Assembly (NCBI RefSeq): GCF_000316665.1
Contig: NC_019678.1
Location: forward strand, 6,138,001-6,202,000
DNA length: 64,000 nucleotides
Origin: Rivularia sp. PCC 7116
GTDB lineage: Bacteria > Cyanobacteriota > Cyanobacteriia > Cyanobacteriales > Nostocaceae
Reading direction: 5' to 3'
The notes beneath the pieces were generated by a model that worked only from the letters and a program-made list of their open reading frames with translations, had not been told where the DNA came from and searched no databases. Position 1 is the first letter of the stretch. Each line of letters begins with the position of its first letter. Shown piece after piece: positions 35,054 to 43,144 of the stretch. Both the position numbers and the translations under genes were made by a program.

Positions 35054-35919
35054 AAATTTTACAAGGTCACACTAATTGGGTTCAATCAGTTGCTTTTAGT
35101 AGGAATGGTGAAATAGTTGCTAGTGGTAGTGCTGACAAAACATTAAGAATATGGAATTTCCGCACAGGAGAATGCCTGAACATTTTACAAGGATACAGCG
35201 ACTGGGTGCAATCAATCGCTTTTTCTGCAAACAATCAAATACTTGCCAGTGGTAGTGTTGACGGAAGTGTAAGATTATGGAACATCAAACTTGGAAAATG
35301 CTGGAAAATTTTTCAAGAGAATTACGGAATACGCTCAGTTGCTTTTAGTCCGGATGGTCAAACATTAGGTATTAGTGATTCATCTGGAAAGATAAAGCTG
35401 TGGAATATCCATACGAGCCAATGCCTTAAAATATTACAATTGGGAAGTGGTTCTTGGACACGTTCAATTGCTTTCAGTTCGGATGGCAAATTTTTAGCTA
35501 GTGGAACTCCTAATGCAGGTGTTGGTTTATGGCATCTCTCCACTGGTGAATGTTGGAAAAATTTACAAGCTCATAGCAGTACAGTATCAGCAGTAGCTTT
35601 TAGTCCAGATGGCAAAAGTTTCGCAAGTGGTGCAGACGACCAAACTGTAATACTCTGGGATATAAATGCTGGTAAATGTCTAAAAATTTTACGGGGTCAT
35701 TCCCTTTGGATTCGTTCAGTTGCTTTCAGTCCGGATAGTAAACTGCTTGCTAGTTGTAGCTGTGATGGCACAATCAAGATTTGGGAAACTGACACAGGCG
35801 AATGTCTCAAAACCCTAAAGAGCGATCGCCCTTACGAACGCATGAATATCACAGGTGTCAAAGGCTTAACCGAAGCCGAAATCTCTACGCTAAAAGCATT
35901 AGGTGCAGTGGAAAACTAA
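35038..35919 (+). pseudogene. six WD40 repeats (C-terminal part of the split NACHT-WD40 gene)
   Basis: The third frame of the same gene: [20 protein letters not shown] and five more blades, closing with [20 protein letters not shown], the usual tail of cyanobacterial NACHT-WD40 proteins. The junction with the middle part joins the start of one blade (GHSTWVN) directly to the last strand of another (KSVKILQGH). About one repeat was therefore lost by an out-of-frame deletion, a typical accident between near-identical WD repeats. This is a deletion, not a simple homopolymer change. Confidence 0.75.
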
Positions 35920-35938
35920 ATAAACCTTTCACATCCAG

Positions 35939-36184
35939 TTAAAACCAAGCCGATTCATCGCAATCTCCCATCAAGTCTTCAATTTCACAATAATGCTGGT
36001 AATCAAATTCCAATTGTTTCAAATCGGTATCCAATACTAAATTTTTTAATTCTTGGACTATTTCTTGAACATGATTTTCATCGCTAACACCTGAGTAATA
36101 TGTTTTGATAAATTTGTCAGCTTTACTGATGAATTGTTCTAAGTTTGAAACAAATATCTGTTCTGAATCGATTGCTTGAATCAT
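35939..36184 (-). CDS. uncharacterised small acidic protein
   Basis: An 81-residue acidic helical protein (EQFISKADKFIKTYYSGVSD; HVQEIVQELKNLVLDTDLKQ). No family was recognised. It starts at an ATG with weak upstream signal and is tail-to-tail with the WD40 fragment. It could be a small regulatory or antitoxin-like protein, but nothing specific supports this. Confidence 0.45.
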   Translation of the reverse strand: MIQAIDSEQIFVSNLEQFISKADKFIKTYYSGVSDENHVQEIVQELKNLVLDTDLKQLEFDYQHYCEIEDLMGDCDESAWF

Positions 36185-36283
36185 TATTTTTTCCCAATTA
36201 TTATGGTTGTTTGATTAAATCAACACTTGTTTATAAGCATTAATTCCTTTTCAACCAAACATAGATTTAAATTGAGTAAAATA

Positions 36284-36718
36284 CTATTCTTCTCCTGTCT
36301 TTGCTAATTCCTTATATATCTGAACTTTATACTCGGGACAATATGAGTTAACAGCAGCGGTTCTGATATATACGTGGCTTGCGTTTATATCGTTCATAAC
36401 TCTATTTGATAATTTCTTTTCTCGTTTCAAATCAGACATTTTATCCCAATGAGCTTTTATATCTTTTTGAAATGTGGAGTTTTTAATACTTTTACAGATA
36501 CCATTACCGATTTTTTTAGCTTCACTTTTTCCTATATATTTATCGAATACTTCTCTTATTTTTGGAGTCGAACCACGTCTTGATTCAATTTGTTGATTTA
36601 GCAGTTGTTCAAATTCTGCATCTAGTTTTGCTTGTGATTTTTTGGGAGCAGAACAGCTATTAGTAAATAGGAGTAAAGTAATTAAGACTAAATATTTATG
36701 GTTAAATTTAAAAGGCAT
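36284..36718 (-). CDS. predicted small lipoprotein
   Basis: A 144-residue protein with a lipoprotein signal: KYLVLITLLLFTNSCSAPKK has a hydrophobic core and a lipobox-like TNSC with the lipid-modified Cys near residue 23. The mature part is basic and helical (EFEQLLNQQIESRRGSTPKI; WDKMSDLKREKKLSNRVMND). No family was recognised. It stands alone and leftward. Confidence 0.6.
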   Translation of the reverse strand: MPFKFNHKYLVLITLLLFTNSCSAPKKSQAKLDAEFEQLLNQQIESRRGSTPKIREVFDKYIGKSEAKKIGNGICKSIKNSTFQKDIKAHWDKMSDLKREKKLSNRVMNDINASHVYIRTAAVNSYCPEYKVQIYKELAKTGEE

Positions 36719-36874
36719 TGCACTACTGTTTTTAATTTATTTTTTACTTCTCTATATCATTGTTCCCAAAATAAAGTTAAATATCTCACTAATTCCAAAT
36801 TATTTTACAGACAACTACATATGATATCAAGTTAATTGCGATTGGGGGATTTTATCGAATAATGAAGTCATATT

Positions 36875-36942
36875 GGTGCGTGACGGTAAGAATCTAATTA
36901 TCATTTTCACAATTGAAAATTTCTGTAACCGTCACAGCACCC
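36875..36942. repeat. palindromic intergenic element, copy 1
   Basis: About 68 bp bounded by inverted repeats: GGTGCGTGACGGTAAG on the left and TAACCGTCACAGCACC on the right. The following CTACAAGTTTATTACTTTT is shared with the copy near 39.96-40.16 kb. A third copy in opposite orientation lies near 60.17 kb. This is a non-coding REP/MITE-type element. Confidence 0.7.
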
Positions 36943-36985
36943 TACAAGTTTATTACTTTTTATATCTTACTTCCGCGTAGCGGTA

Positions 36986-37342
36986 CTAGCCCACAACTTC
37001 CCCACCGCAACCGCATTTTTTACGACTGCAACGATAGCAAAAAAGATTATCGCATTCTACACAAATAGATAGGTTCTCTAATCTATATGTTTCTCCACAA
37101 CGACAGCAATAATCTCTTGTACGAAGTAATTGACTATAATTTGAATCTCCAAGAGCTTTTATATTTGTCCTCCCAAATTCTTTAATTTCTGCAATATTTT
37201 CCTCAGACTTTCTAGCTTCACTACAAGCCCATAGATAAGCAAGCATTCTTTCGTATTCTGTAGTAAAAAGCTTGGTGATACTCTTATCGCTATCGTACCA
37301 TTCTTTCATTTTTGCATTGAATCGTTCTTGAAATCTGCTCAT
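36986..37342 (-). CDS. zinc-ribbon protein
   Basis: A 118-residue protein with a helical N-terminus (FQERFNAKMKEWYDSDKSIT) and a cysteine-rich C-terminus: CCRCGETYRLENLSICVECD then LFCYRCSRKKCGCGG, enough Cys for two zinc sites. It probably binds nucleic acid or protein; the family was not recognised. It is divergent from the WYL-domain gene of the CRISPR locus, across about 150 bp. Confidence 0.6.
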   Translation of the reverse strand: MSRFQERFNAKMKEWYDSDKSITKLFTTEYERMLAYLWACSEARKSEENIAEIKEFGRTNIKALGDSNYSQLLRTRDYCCRCGETYRLENLSICVECDNLFCYRCSRKKCGCGGEVVG

Positions 37343-37492
37343 GATAATATTTCCGTAATGAATAAAATACTAATTACTTGCGGGAGCAATATAAAAAGCA
37401 AAGCTATTATTATTTAAGCGACAAGATGGAAATAGCGTATTCCAGGTACTGTTAAAGTAGAGACATCTACCAAAAGTAAAAATAAAAACAGA

Positions 37493-39022
37493 ATGAAGAG
37501 AGAAGTTTTTAACTATCCTCCTAGTGTTGAAGTTCTCAAGATATTAACAGCAGGTTCTCTAAAGCAAAATTTAGCAAAAGCAGTCAGAATATGGGTTATT
37601 TTACGGTCAATTTATGGAGACGAAAGCGATGAAGTAAAATTAGAATTGAAAGAAGAGTTTAGTTTTTTGGAATGGCGCGATTTATTTTTCATTGATGCTA
37701 AAAAATATCATCAACGCGATTGCATACCAAATTTACATTATGTAAATCAGTTAAATCAAAATTTTATCAAAGAAGAATGTCGATGTGCTATCAAACTAAA
37801 ACAATGGTTGTTTGAATCAAGTTTAAGAATTGATGAAAACCACTGGTGTCAATCGCTAAAAAAATATTATTCCTTTGAAGGTGATGAACTAAATAATCTG
37901 CTTCAAGGTGGAATAGCGAAAAATAAATCTCAACACATACAATCAGAAGTAAAATCGTTAACTGTTAATAAAAAATTTTCCAAATCCTTACCAGAAGGAC
38001 GTTTGTTTGCAGTTACTGGTCGTAATTTAAAAGACAACGATTTTCAATCTTTAGTAAATTTAGGTTGGTTAAATATCAAAAAATATAGTGGCAAAGTTAT
38101 ATATACAAAAGTAAATCGGTTCCCGGAAGTTTTCTTAAGTTCTCTGAAGAACAAAGAAATTACCTCAGAACAATTCACAAATCATGAATTATCAGCTTTT
38201 AATAATTCTCTTTCACAACCTATTAACGGTATACAAAGATTTTTTATTCATGCAGAATATATAGTTCATTCAAGTTTAAACGAACATATAGAGCTATTGC
38301 AGCAGAAAATAAAAAGTCTTTGGAAAAGGGACAAAGTACCATTAGTTAAATTAAACTATCGTAGCGCTAAACTATATCAAGAAACAATTGATTGTATTGT
38401 TTATCCAGTCTGTATTTATTACTATAAACGCGCACCTTATTTATTTGCTTATGGTCAAATTCCTCAGTCAAACAGGAAGAATCCTTGGAGTAAAATAGAT
38501 TGGTATGACTATCGACTTGATAAAATTATTAATTTAGATGAATTAAATAAATTAGATTCTAATGCAGATAACCTTGATATACCCAAACACTTTTTAGATA
38601 AATGTTACGGTAAATATCCACCAAATCCAGATGAAATTAAAGATAAAATGTCAGCAGTTTGGGGATTTGATATTCATAAACCCCAAGCATTATTAATACT
38701 AAGATTTGACCAATATTTTTACGGTAATTATATCGAAGGAACAGAAAGAGATGATATGTTTCATAAAATTACCCGTAAACAGGTAGAAAAACTGATTAAA
38801 TCTTACACACCAAAAGCATCTTTAGAACAGAAACAATTGATTTCTACAGTACAATCTCGTTCCGAATACGATATTTATTGCAAAATTGATTATCGAGTTG
38901 ACGACAATAATATTGTCATGCGTTTACGAGCTTGGTGTCCAAATGTTGAAGTGATTTTTCCTTTGGATTTAAGAGACAGAATGAGAAGAGAAATGCAAGA
39001 AGCATATTTTATGCATAGGTAA
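37493..39022 (+). CDS. WYL-domain protein, TIGR03985-like CRISPR-associated regulator
   Basis: A 509-residue protein. The C-terminal third has WYL-type features (IDCIVYPVCIYYYKRAPYLF; AYGQIPQS... KIDWYDYRLDKI). RDDMFHKITRKQV and the final VIFPLDLRDRMRREMQEAYF follow, which I associate with the cyanobacterial CRISPR-associated family TIGR03985. WYL proteins are ligand-sensing regulators of CRISPR-Cas loci. The N-terminal 150 residues are helical and may bind DNA. It is the first gene of the rightward CRISPR locus, about 2.9 kb before the reverse transcriptase. The family name is from memory; the WYL character is seen. Confidence 0.7.
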   Translation: MKREVFNYPPSVEVLKILTAGSLKQNLAKAVRIWVILRSIYGDESDEVKLELKEEFSFLEWRDLFFIDAKKYHQRDCIPNLHYVNQLNQNFIKEECRCAIKLKQWLFESSLRIDENHWCQSLKKYYSFEGDELNNLLQGGIAKNKSQHIQSEVKSLTVNKKFSKSLPEGRLFAVTGRNLKDNDFQSLVNLGWLNIKKYSGKVIYTKVNRFPEVFLSSLKNKEITSEQFTNHELSAFNNSLSQPINGIQRFFIHAEYIVHSSLNEHIELLQQKIKSLWKRDKVPLVKLNYRSAKLYQETIDCIVYPVCIYYYKRAPYLFAYGQIPQSNRKNPWSKIDWYDYRLDKIINLDELNKLDSNADNLDIPKHFLDKCYGKYPPNPDEIKDKMSAVWGFDIHKPQALLILRFDQYFYGNYIEGTERDDMFHKITRKQVEKLIKSYTPKASLEQKQLISTVQSRSEYDIYCKIDYRVDDNNIVMRLRAWCPNVEVIFPLDLRDRMRREMQEAYFMHR

Positions 39023-39291
39023 GAAGTAAGAAGTAAGAAGTAATAAGCAGATAAACACTTATTATTTATTATTTGTCGATTAAAATTAGCTCTGAAAGAA
39101 GCGAATTAAACTCTTTACTGGATAAGAATAGTGATTAAATCCAAACTAGTACCGAAATATAAATCCCAAAATATAATACAATAAAATGATGAAAATATTA
39201 TAATATTAGTATCTTTGATTAATAAACTAAAAGAAAAATAAACTACTCTTTACTTCTTACTTTTTACTTTTTACTTCTTACTTAAATCGAC
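39023..39291. repeat. intergenic heptamer repeats (AAGAAGT type)
   Basis: Short tandem AAGAAGT copies directly after the WYL gene (near 39025-39045) and the inverse ACTTCTT/ACTTTTT copies before the HD gene (near 39245-39285), which could pair with each other. The AT-rich DNA between them has no gene. Similar heptamers flank the reverse transcriptase and the ubiquitin-like genes. Confidence 0.6.
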
Positions 39292-39882
39292 ATGAATTTA
39301 AACACAACACAAAAATACTTTTTAACAAATCGTTTTGAACAAGCTTTAGTTTACGCTTCAAGATTACATCGCAAACAAATAAGGAAGGGAAGCAATATTC
39401 CGTATATTAGTCATCTTTTAAGCGTTACTGCATTGGTGTTAGAAGATGGTGGTGATGAAGATGAAGCTATTGCTGCATTATTACATGATGCAGTAGAAGA
39501 CCAAGGAGGACAAGCAACTCGTGAAGTAATTTTTGATATGTTTGGATTAAAAGTTGCGGAAATAGTTGATGGTTGCAGCGATACGAATACTATACCAAAG
39601 CCTCCTTGGTTGCAGCGCAAACAGCAATATATTGATAATTTGCGCGGTGCTTCTGCTTCTATTCGTAAGGTATCGCTAGCTGACAAATTGCATAACGCTC
39701 GCAGTATTTTGAGAGATTTATCTAGCAATGGTGAATCTACTTGGGGAAAATTTAAAGGTGGTAAAGAAGGAACATTATGGTACTACCAGACTTTATTGCA
39801 ATTATTTCTGGAAACTAATGCTGATTCATGGATGGTACAAGAATTCAAGCGAATTGTCGAACAGTTTTCAGTGAACAGTTAA
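39292..39882 (+). CDS. HD-domain hydrolase, RelA/SpoT-like (MESH1 type)
   Basis: A 196-residue single-domain HD protein. QALVYASRLHRKQIRKGS and PYISHLLSVTALVLE give the first His. AAIAALLHDAVEDQGG supplies the HD pair and the ED dipeptide of (p)ppGpp hydrolases, and KVSLADKLHNARSIL supplies the last metal-binding Asp. It matches the hydrolase half of SpoT, without a synthetase domain, like small alarmone hydrolases (SAH). It could remove (p)ppGpp or another nucleotide. It sits between the CRISPR regulator and the RT-Cas1 genes, so a link to CRISPR control or signalling is possible but unproven. Confidence 0.8.
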   Translation: MNLNTTQKYFLTNRFEQALVYASRLHRKQIRKGSNIPYISHLLSVTALVLEDGGDEDEAIAALLHDAVEDQGGQATREVIFDMFGLKVAEIVDGCSDTNTIPKPPWLQRKQQYIDNLRGASASIRKVSLADKLHNARSILRDLSSNGESTWGKFKGGKEGTLWYYQTLLQLFLETNADSWMVQEFKRIVEQFSVNS

Positions 39883-39960
39883 CAGTGAACAATGAACAAT
39901 GAACAATGAACAATTACCAATTATTAATTACTTCTTACTTCTTACTTCTAAGTACTGATT

Positions 39961-40164
39961 GGTGCGTGACGGTAAGACGACAATTCATTGTCATACCAAT
40001 TCTGTATGAGGCTGCGCTAAAAGCCCTCACTCTAGAAGAGTGGGGCTAAACAAACGAAGCCCCCTCTATGCCCTCCGGGCACGCTACGCTAACAGGGGCT
40101 AAATTAGGCGCATCTTTATAAAGAAATGGTATCACAATCGACAATTTTATCGTAAGTACAGCAC
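39961..40164. repeat. palindromic intergenic element, copy 2, split by a MITE
   Basis: The left arm GGTGCGTGACGGTAAG matches copy 1 at 36.88 kb, and the right arm AAGTACAGCACC is followed by the same CTACAAGTTTATTACTTTT. Between the arms a second inverted-repeat element has been inserted (listed separately). The nested order shows that the palindromic element came first. Confidence 0.65.
39993..40132. mobile_element. MITE with ATACCA..TTCT ends
   Basis: A 140-bp insert with inverted ends ATACCAATTCT and AGAAATGGTAT and internal hairpins (AAGCCCTCACTC/GAGTGGGGCT; AGCCCCCTC...AGGGGCT). It has no coding capacity. It sits inside the older palindromic element. MITEs with such ends are spread by transposases elsewhere in Nostocales genomes. 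Confidence 0.6.
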
Positions 40165-40190
40165 CCTACAAGTTTATTACTTTTGACTTC

Positions 40191-40367
40191 TTGCACCAGT
40201 TGTGATAACCGCCTTGTAAGCCGGAGGCTTTCTCGAAGAGAAATCAATTTCAAGGCTCACATACAAAGTACGTTGAAACGCACTAAAAGCCTTGCCCAGT
40301 CTGATTTATCAGACTTTGTTTTTAAGCCTGAGAATTTATTCTAAGGCAGTTGTTGAGAATGGTGCAA
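40191..40367. mobile_element. MITE with TTGCACCA ends
   Basis: A 177-bp insert with inverted ends TTGCACCAGTTGTGATAACC and its imperfect inverse (GTTGTTGAGAATGGTGCAA). It has inner palindromes and no gene. TTACTTTTGACTTCTT-type heptamer repeat flanks it on both sides, suggesting insertion into a repeat tract in front of the reverse transcriptase gene. Confidence 0.6.
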
Positions 40368-40419
40368 GATATCAGTTACTTTTGACTTCTTACTTTTTAC
40401 TTCTTACTTCTTACTTATT

Positions 40420-41382
40420 ATGATTTCCAGTCAATTTATCGATATTAATAATTTTCAACGTGCTTGGGAAAAGGTTGCTGATAAACGCGGTTGCGCGGGT
40501 GTTGATGGTGAAACTATTAGTAGTTTTGCTAGCAATCAAACGGTTAATGTTTATCAGTTAATGAACTCTGTTGCTGATGGTAGCTATCAACCTTTTCCTT
40601 GCAAGCAGGTAATTATTCCCAAAAGAAACGGTTCTCAAAGAGAGTTAAAAATTCCTACAATTCGAGACAGAATTGTTCAGCAAGCTCTATTAAATGTAAT
40701 TAGTCCGTTAATGGAAGAGAAATTTTCACCTGTAAGTTTTGCTTATCGTCCTAATTTATCTTATATCAATGCGGTAGAAAAAATAGCTGACTGGCGAGAC
40801 ATGGGTTATGTCTGGGTTTTGGATGCTGATATCGTCAAGTTTTTTGATAATATTGACCATCATCGCTTATTACAACAGGTAAGATTACATATTGACCATC
40901 CAGGTATTTTATGTTTAATTAAAGCTTGGATTTCGGTTGGTGTGGAAACTAGAGAAGGGCTAATCTTACCTCAAAAGGGTATTCCTCAAGGTGCGGTTAT
41001 TTCTCCAATTTTGGCAAATATTTATCTCCATGAATTTGATGAAATTATTAGCGCTAGTGATTTAGAAATTGTGCGTTATGCTGATGATTTTTTGGTTTTA
41101 TCAACTAGTCAAGAACGAATCGCGATCGCAAAATCGCAAGTGATTGATTTATTGGATTCGCTGGGGTTAGAAATAAATACTGATAAAACCCAAATTACTA
41201 GCTTTGAACGCGGTTTTCGTTTTTTAGGTCATGGTTTCTTATCAGATGCTATTTTCCCTGTAGATACAAATAAAGCCAAGTTGAAGTCAGGGATTGAAAC
41301 TAATCGCGAGAAAACGAGAACTAGAAAAACTAGTAAAAAAAAACTTTATCACAACCCATATCGGAACAAGAAAGTAGTTTAG
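40420..41382 (+). CDS. CRISPR-associated reverse transcriptase (RT part of a split RT-Cas1)
   Basis: A 320-residue reverse transcriptase of the group II-intron-like kind used by type III CRISPR adaptation. It has GCAGVDGETISSF near the start, VIIPKRNGSQRELKIPTIRD, VLDADIVKFFDNI (first catalytic Asp), PQGAVISPILANIYLHEFD, and RYADDFLVLS with the YADD pair D222/D223. The RT core is complete. The frame ends after a Lys-rich tail at an A9 tract; one -1 slip there would continue straight into the Cas1 frame, giving the usual RT-Cas1 fusion. Such enzymes copy RNA into new spacers. Heptamer repeats, not a clear ribosome site, precede the ATG. Confidence 0.9.
   Translation: MISSQFIDINNFQRAWEKVADKRGCAGVDGETISSFASNQTVNVYQLMNSVADGSYQPFPCKQVIIPKRNGSQRELKIPTIRDRIVQQALLNVISPLMEEKFSPVSFAYRPNLSYINAVEKIADWRDMGYVWVLDADIVKFFDNIDHHRLLQQVRLHIDHPGILCLIKAWISVGVETREGLILPQKGIPQGAVISPILANIYLHEFDEIISASDLEIVRYADDFLVLSTSQERIAIAKSQVIDLLDSLGLEINTDKTQITSFERGFRFLGHGFLSDAIFPVDTNKAKLKSGIETNREKTRTRKTSKKKLYHNPYRNKKVV
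41335..41343 (+). other. A9 homopolymer at the RT/Cas1 frame junction
   Basis: Nine A in a row read AAA AAA AAA (three Lys) in the RT frame. A -1 slip, or one extra A in the transcript, makes the next codon ACT and continues as TLSQPISEQESSLELAEASN into Cas1. A-rich tracts of this length are classical sites for ribosomal -1 slippage and RNA-polymerase slippage. A recent one-base deletion or a sequencing error is the alternative. Confidence 0.6.
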
Positions 41383-41426
41383 AGTTAGCCGAAGCTTCTA
41401 ACTCAATAACCAACGGTTTTGCTGGT

Positions 41427-42551
41427 TTGGGTTATGAAAATATACGTTATCTACATAAACCATATTTTGCTGAAACAATCACAGAAAAACCTCCGCAAAC
41501 AGAAGAGGATGATAGTCCTTTTCAAAAAAATATTTGGAATGCAGAAATGGCAGCTATTTACCTAATTGAACAAGGAACCAATATATATAAGGATTATCAA
41601 CGGTTTATTATTCATGTCTCAGAAAAACCGAAGCTTGAAGTTCCAATTCGGGATGTACAGCAAATTATAGTATTCGGTAACATTCAACTTTCAACTCCAG
41701 TAATTCAAGCTTGTTTAAAAGAACAAATTCCGGTGGTATTTCTCAGTCAAACTGGTACTTATCACGGTCACTTATGGAGCGAAAAATCTATTCATCTGGA
41801 TAATCAATTAGTACAAGCAGAAAGACGTAATGATGATTTGTTTCGATTTAGCGTATCAAGAGCGGTTGTTTTAGGTAAATTATTGAATTCCAAACAGTTA
41901 TTGATGCGATTTAATCGCAGACGCAAAATAGGAAAAGTAGAAGAAGCTATTTATGGAATTAATCAAGATATTGATGCTTTAAATTATGTTGATAATTTGG
42001 ATACTTTGCGCGGTTATGAAGGAATTGCTGCTGCTAGATATTTTCCAGCTTTTGGGAATTTAATTACTAATCCTAAATTTAGTTTTTCCCAGCGATTTCG
42101 GCAACCTCCCACCGATGAGATAAATTCATTATTGAGTTTTGGCTATACGCTTTTATTTAATAATGTACTCAGCTTTATTATTACCGAAGGACTTTCACCA
42201 TATATCGGTCATTTTCACTATGGAGATAAACAAAAAACATATTTAGCTTTTGATTTAATGGAAGAATTTCGCTCTCCGATAGTTGATAGCTTGGTCTTAA
42301 AAATTATCAATAAATCTTTATTTAAACCACAGGATTTCGATGTGGTAGCGAGTACTGGAGGAGTATACTTAAGTCAAACTTCTAGAAGAGTTTTTCTGAA
42401 ACAGTTTGAAAATCGCATGAATGAAGAAATTTCTCATCCAGATTTAATTTCTCAAGTCACATATAGACACGCAATTCAATTACAAGTTAGGAGATATAAG
42501 CGCTGTTTATTATCTGATAATATTTATGAATCCTTTTTAAGAGCAGATTAG
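41427..42551 (+). CDS. cas1: Cas1 CRISPR integrase (Cas1 part of a split RT-Cas1)
   Basis: 374 codons from a TTG. The same frame is open upstream to the A9 tract, so this start is nominal and the protein is probably made as an RT fusion. It is a complete Cas1. It has an N-terminal beta domain (DYQRFIIHVSEKPKLEVPI; IIVFGNIQLSTPVIQACLKE) and a helical catalytic domain with the metal ligands E198 (RGYEGIAAARYF), H262 (GLSPYIGHFHYG) and D276 (YLAFDLMEEFRSPIVD). Cas1 with Cas2 inserts new spacers at the leader end. There is no ATG near the domain start, which supports frameshift expression. Confidence 0.9.
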   Translation: MGYENIRYLHKPYFAETITEKPPQTEEDDSPFQKNIWNAEMAAIYLIEQGTNIYKDYQRFIIHVSEKPKLEVPIRDVQQIIVFGNIQLSTPVIQACLKEQIPVVFLSQTGTYHGHLWSEKSIHLDNQLVQAERRNDDLFRFSVSRAVVLGKLLNSKQLLMRFNRRRKIGKVEEAIYGINQDIDALNYVDNLDTLRGYEGIAAARYFPAFGNLITNPKFSFSQRFRQPPTDEINSLLSFGYTLLFNNVLSFIITEGLSPYIGHFHYGDKQKTYLAFDLMEEFRSPIVDSLVLKIINKSLFKPQDFDVVASTGGVYLSQTSRRVFLKQFENRMNEEISHPDLISQVTYRHAIQLQVRRYKRCLLSDNIYESFLRAD

Positions 42552-42649
42552 TTTCTGTTTGATTTTCTGTAATTCAGTAGGATGTTTTATTGCTAAATAA
42601 AGGTTTTAAAAATATAATTTTTATTAAGTATTTATACATCCTATTGAAA

Positions 42650-42925
42650 ATGTTAGTGGTTGTTGTATACGATATTCCTAATGATAAAAGACGTACTAAG
42701 TTATCCAACTTTTTAGAAGGTTATGGGCAAAGAGTACAATTTTCTGTATTTGAATGCTTTCTGAATTTGGATGAGATGCGACAACTTTTTGAGAAATCAA
42801 AAAAAATCGTTAAACCATCCGAAGACAACGTGCGATTTTATTGGATTTCTGAGGATGCCGTTTCCAGAGTCCTTACTATTGGTAGCGAACATCCTAACGC
42901 GCCGCCAAACTACTATGTAATATAG
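42650..42925 (+). CDS. cas2: Cas2 CRISPR adaptation protein
   Basis: A 91-residue Cas2: MLVVVVYDIPNDKRRTKLSN holds the first strand and the conserved Asp (YDI), then GYGQRVQFSVFECFLN and the ferredoxin-like second half to RVLTIGSEHP. Length and motifs are those of functional Cas2, the dimer that bridges two Cas1 dimers. The ATG directly before LVVVVYDI was preferred to an upstream frame start. It is the last gene before the leader and array. Confidence 0.92.
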   Translation: MLVVVVYDIPNDKRRTKLSNFLEGYGQRVQFSVFECFLNLDEMRQLFEKSKKIVKPSEDNVRFYWISEDAVSRVLTIGSEHPNAPPNYYVI

Positions 42926-43144
42926 GTTTTAGTTCTACTACGGAGATAAAGTGAACATGAAAATCGACGCATCTCGCCAAATCGCTCAAATGCCTATTAT
43001 TCCGTTGAGATGCGTCGATTGCTTGCTAGGCAAGGGTTTGAGGTCGGTGTTTTGCTTGATTTTCGGGCTCATATATAATGTTTTTCAGAGATGCGTCGAT
43101 TTGGCTCCTGTAACCCTTACTGGGTAAGGGCTGCTGAGCGAACT
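42926..43144 (+). promoter_or_regulatory. CRISPR leader with a thrice-repeated 15-mer
   Basis: 219 bp between cas2 and the first repeat, with no gene. The array's degenerate repeat lies at the far end, so this is the leader side. It carries AAATCGACGCATCTC at 42961-42975. Its inverse GAGATGCGTCGATT lies at 43007-43020 and again as GAGATGCGTCGATTT at 43088-43102. The first two can form a 14-bp stem. They may be operator, anchor or transcription sites. A weaker hairpin (ACCCTTACTGGGTAAGGGCT) lies just before the array. Confidence 0.75.

Noticed and set aside
34010-35919. Two independent WD40 protein genes
   Set aside because: Blade sequences continue across frames, with pentapeptides following the NACHT end as in intact family members; better explained as one broken gene.
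40420-41382. Group II intron-encoded maturase
   Set aside because: No maturase or HNH domain and no intron RNA around it; the direct lead into Cas1 identifies a CRISPR RT.
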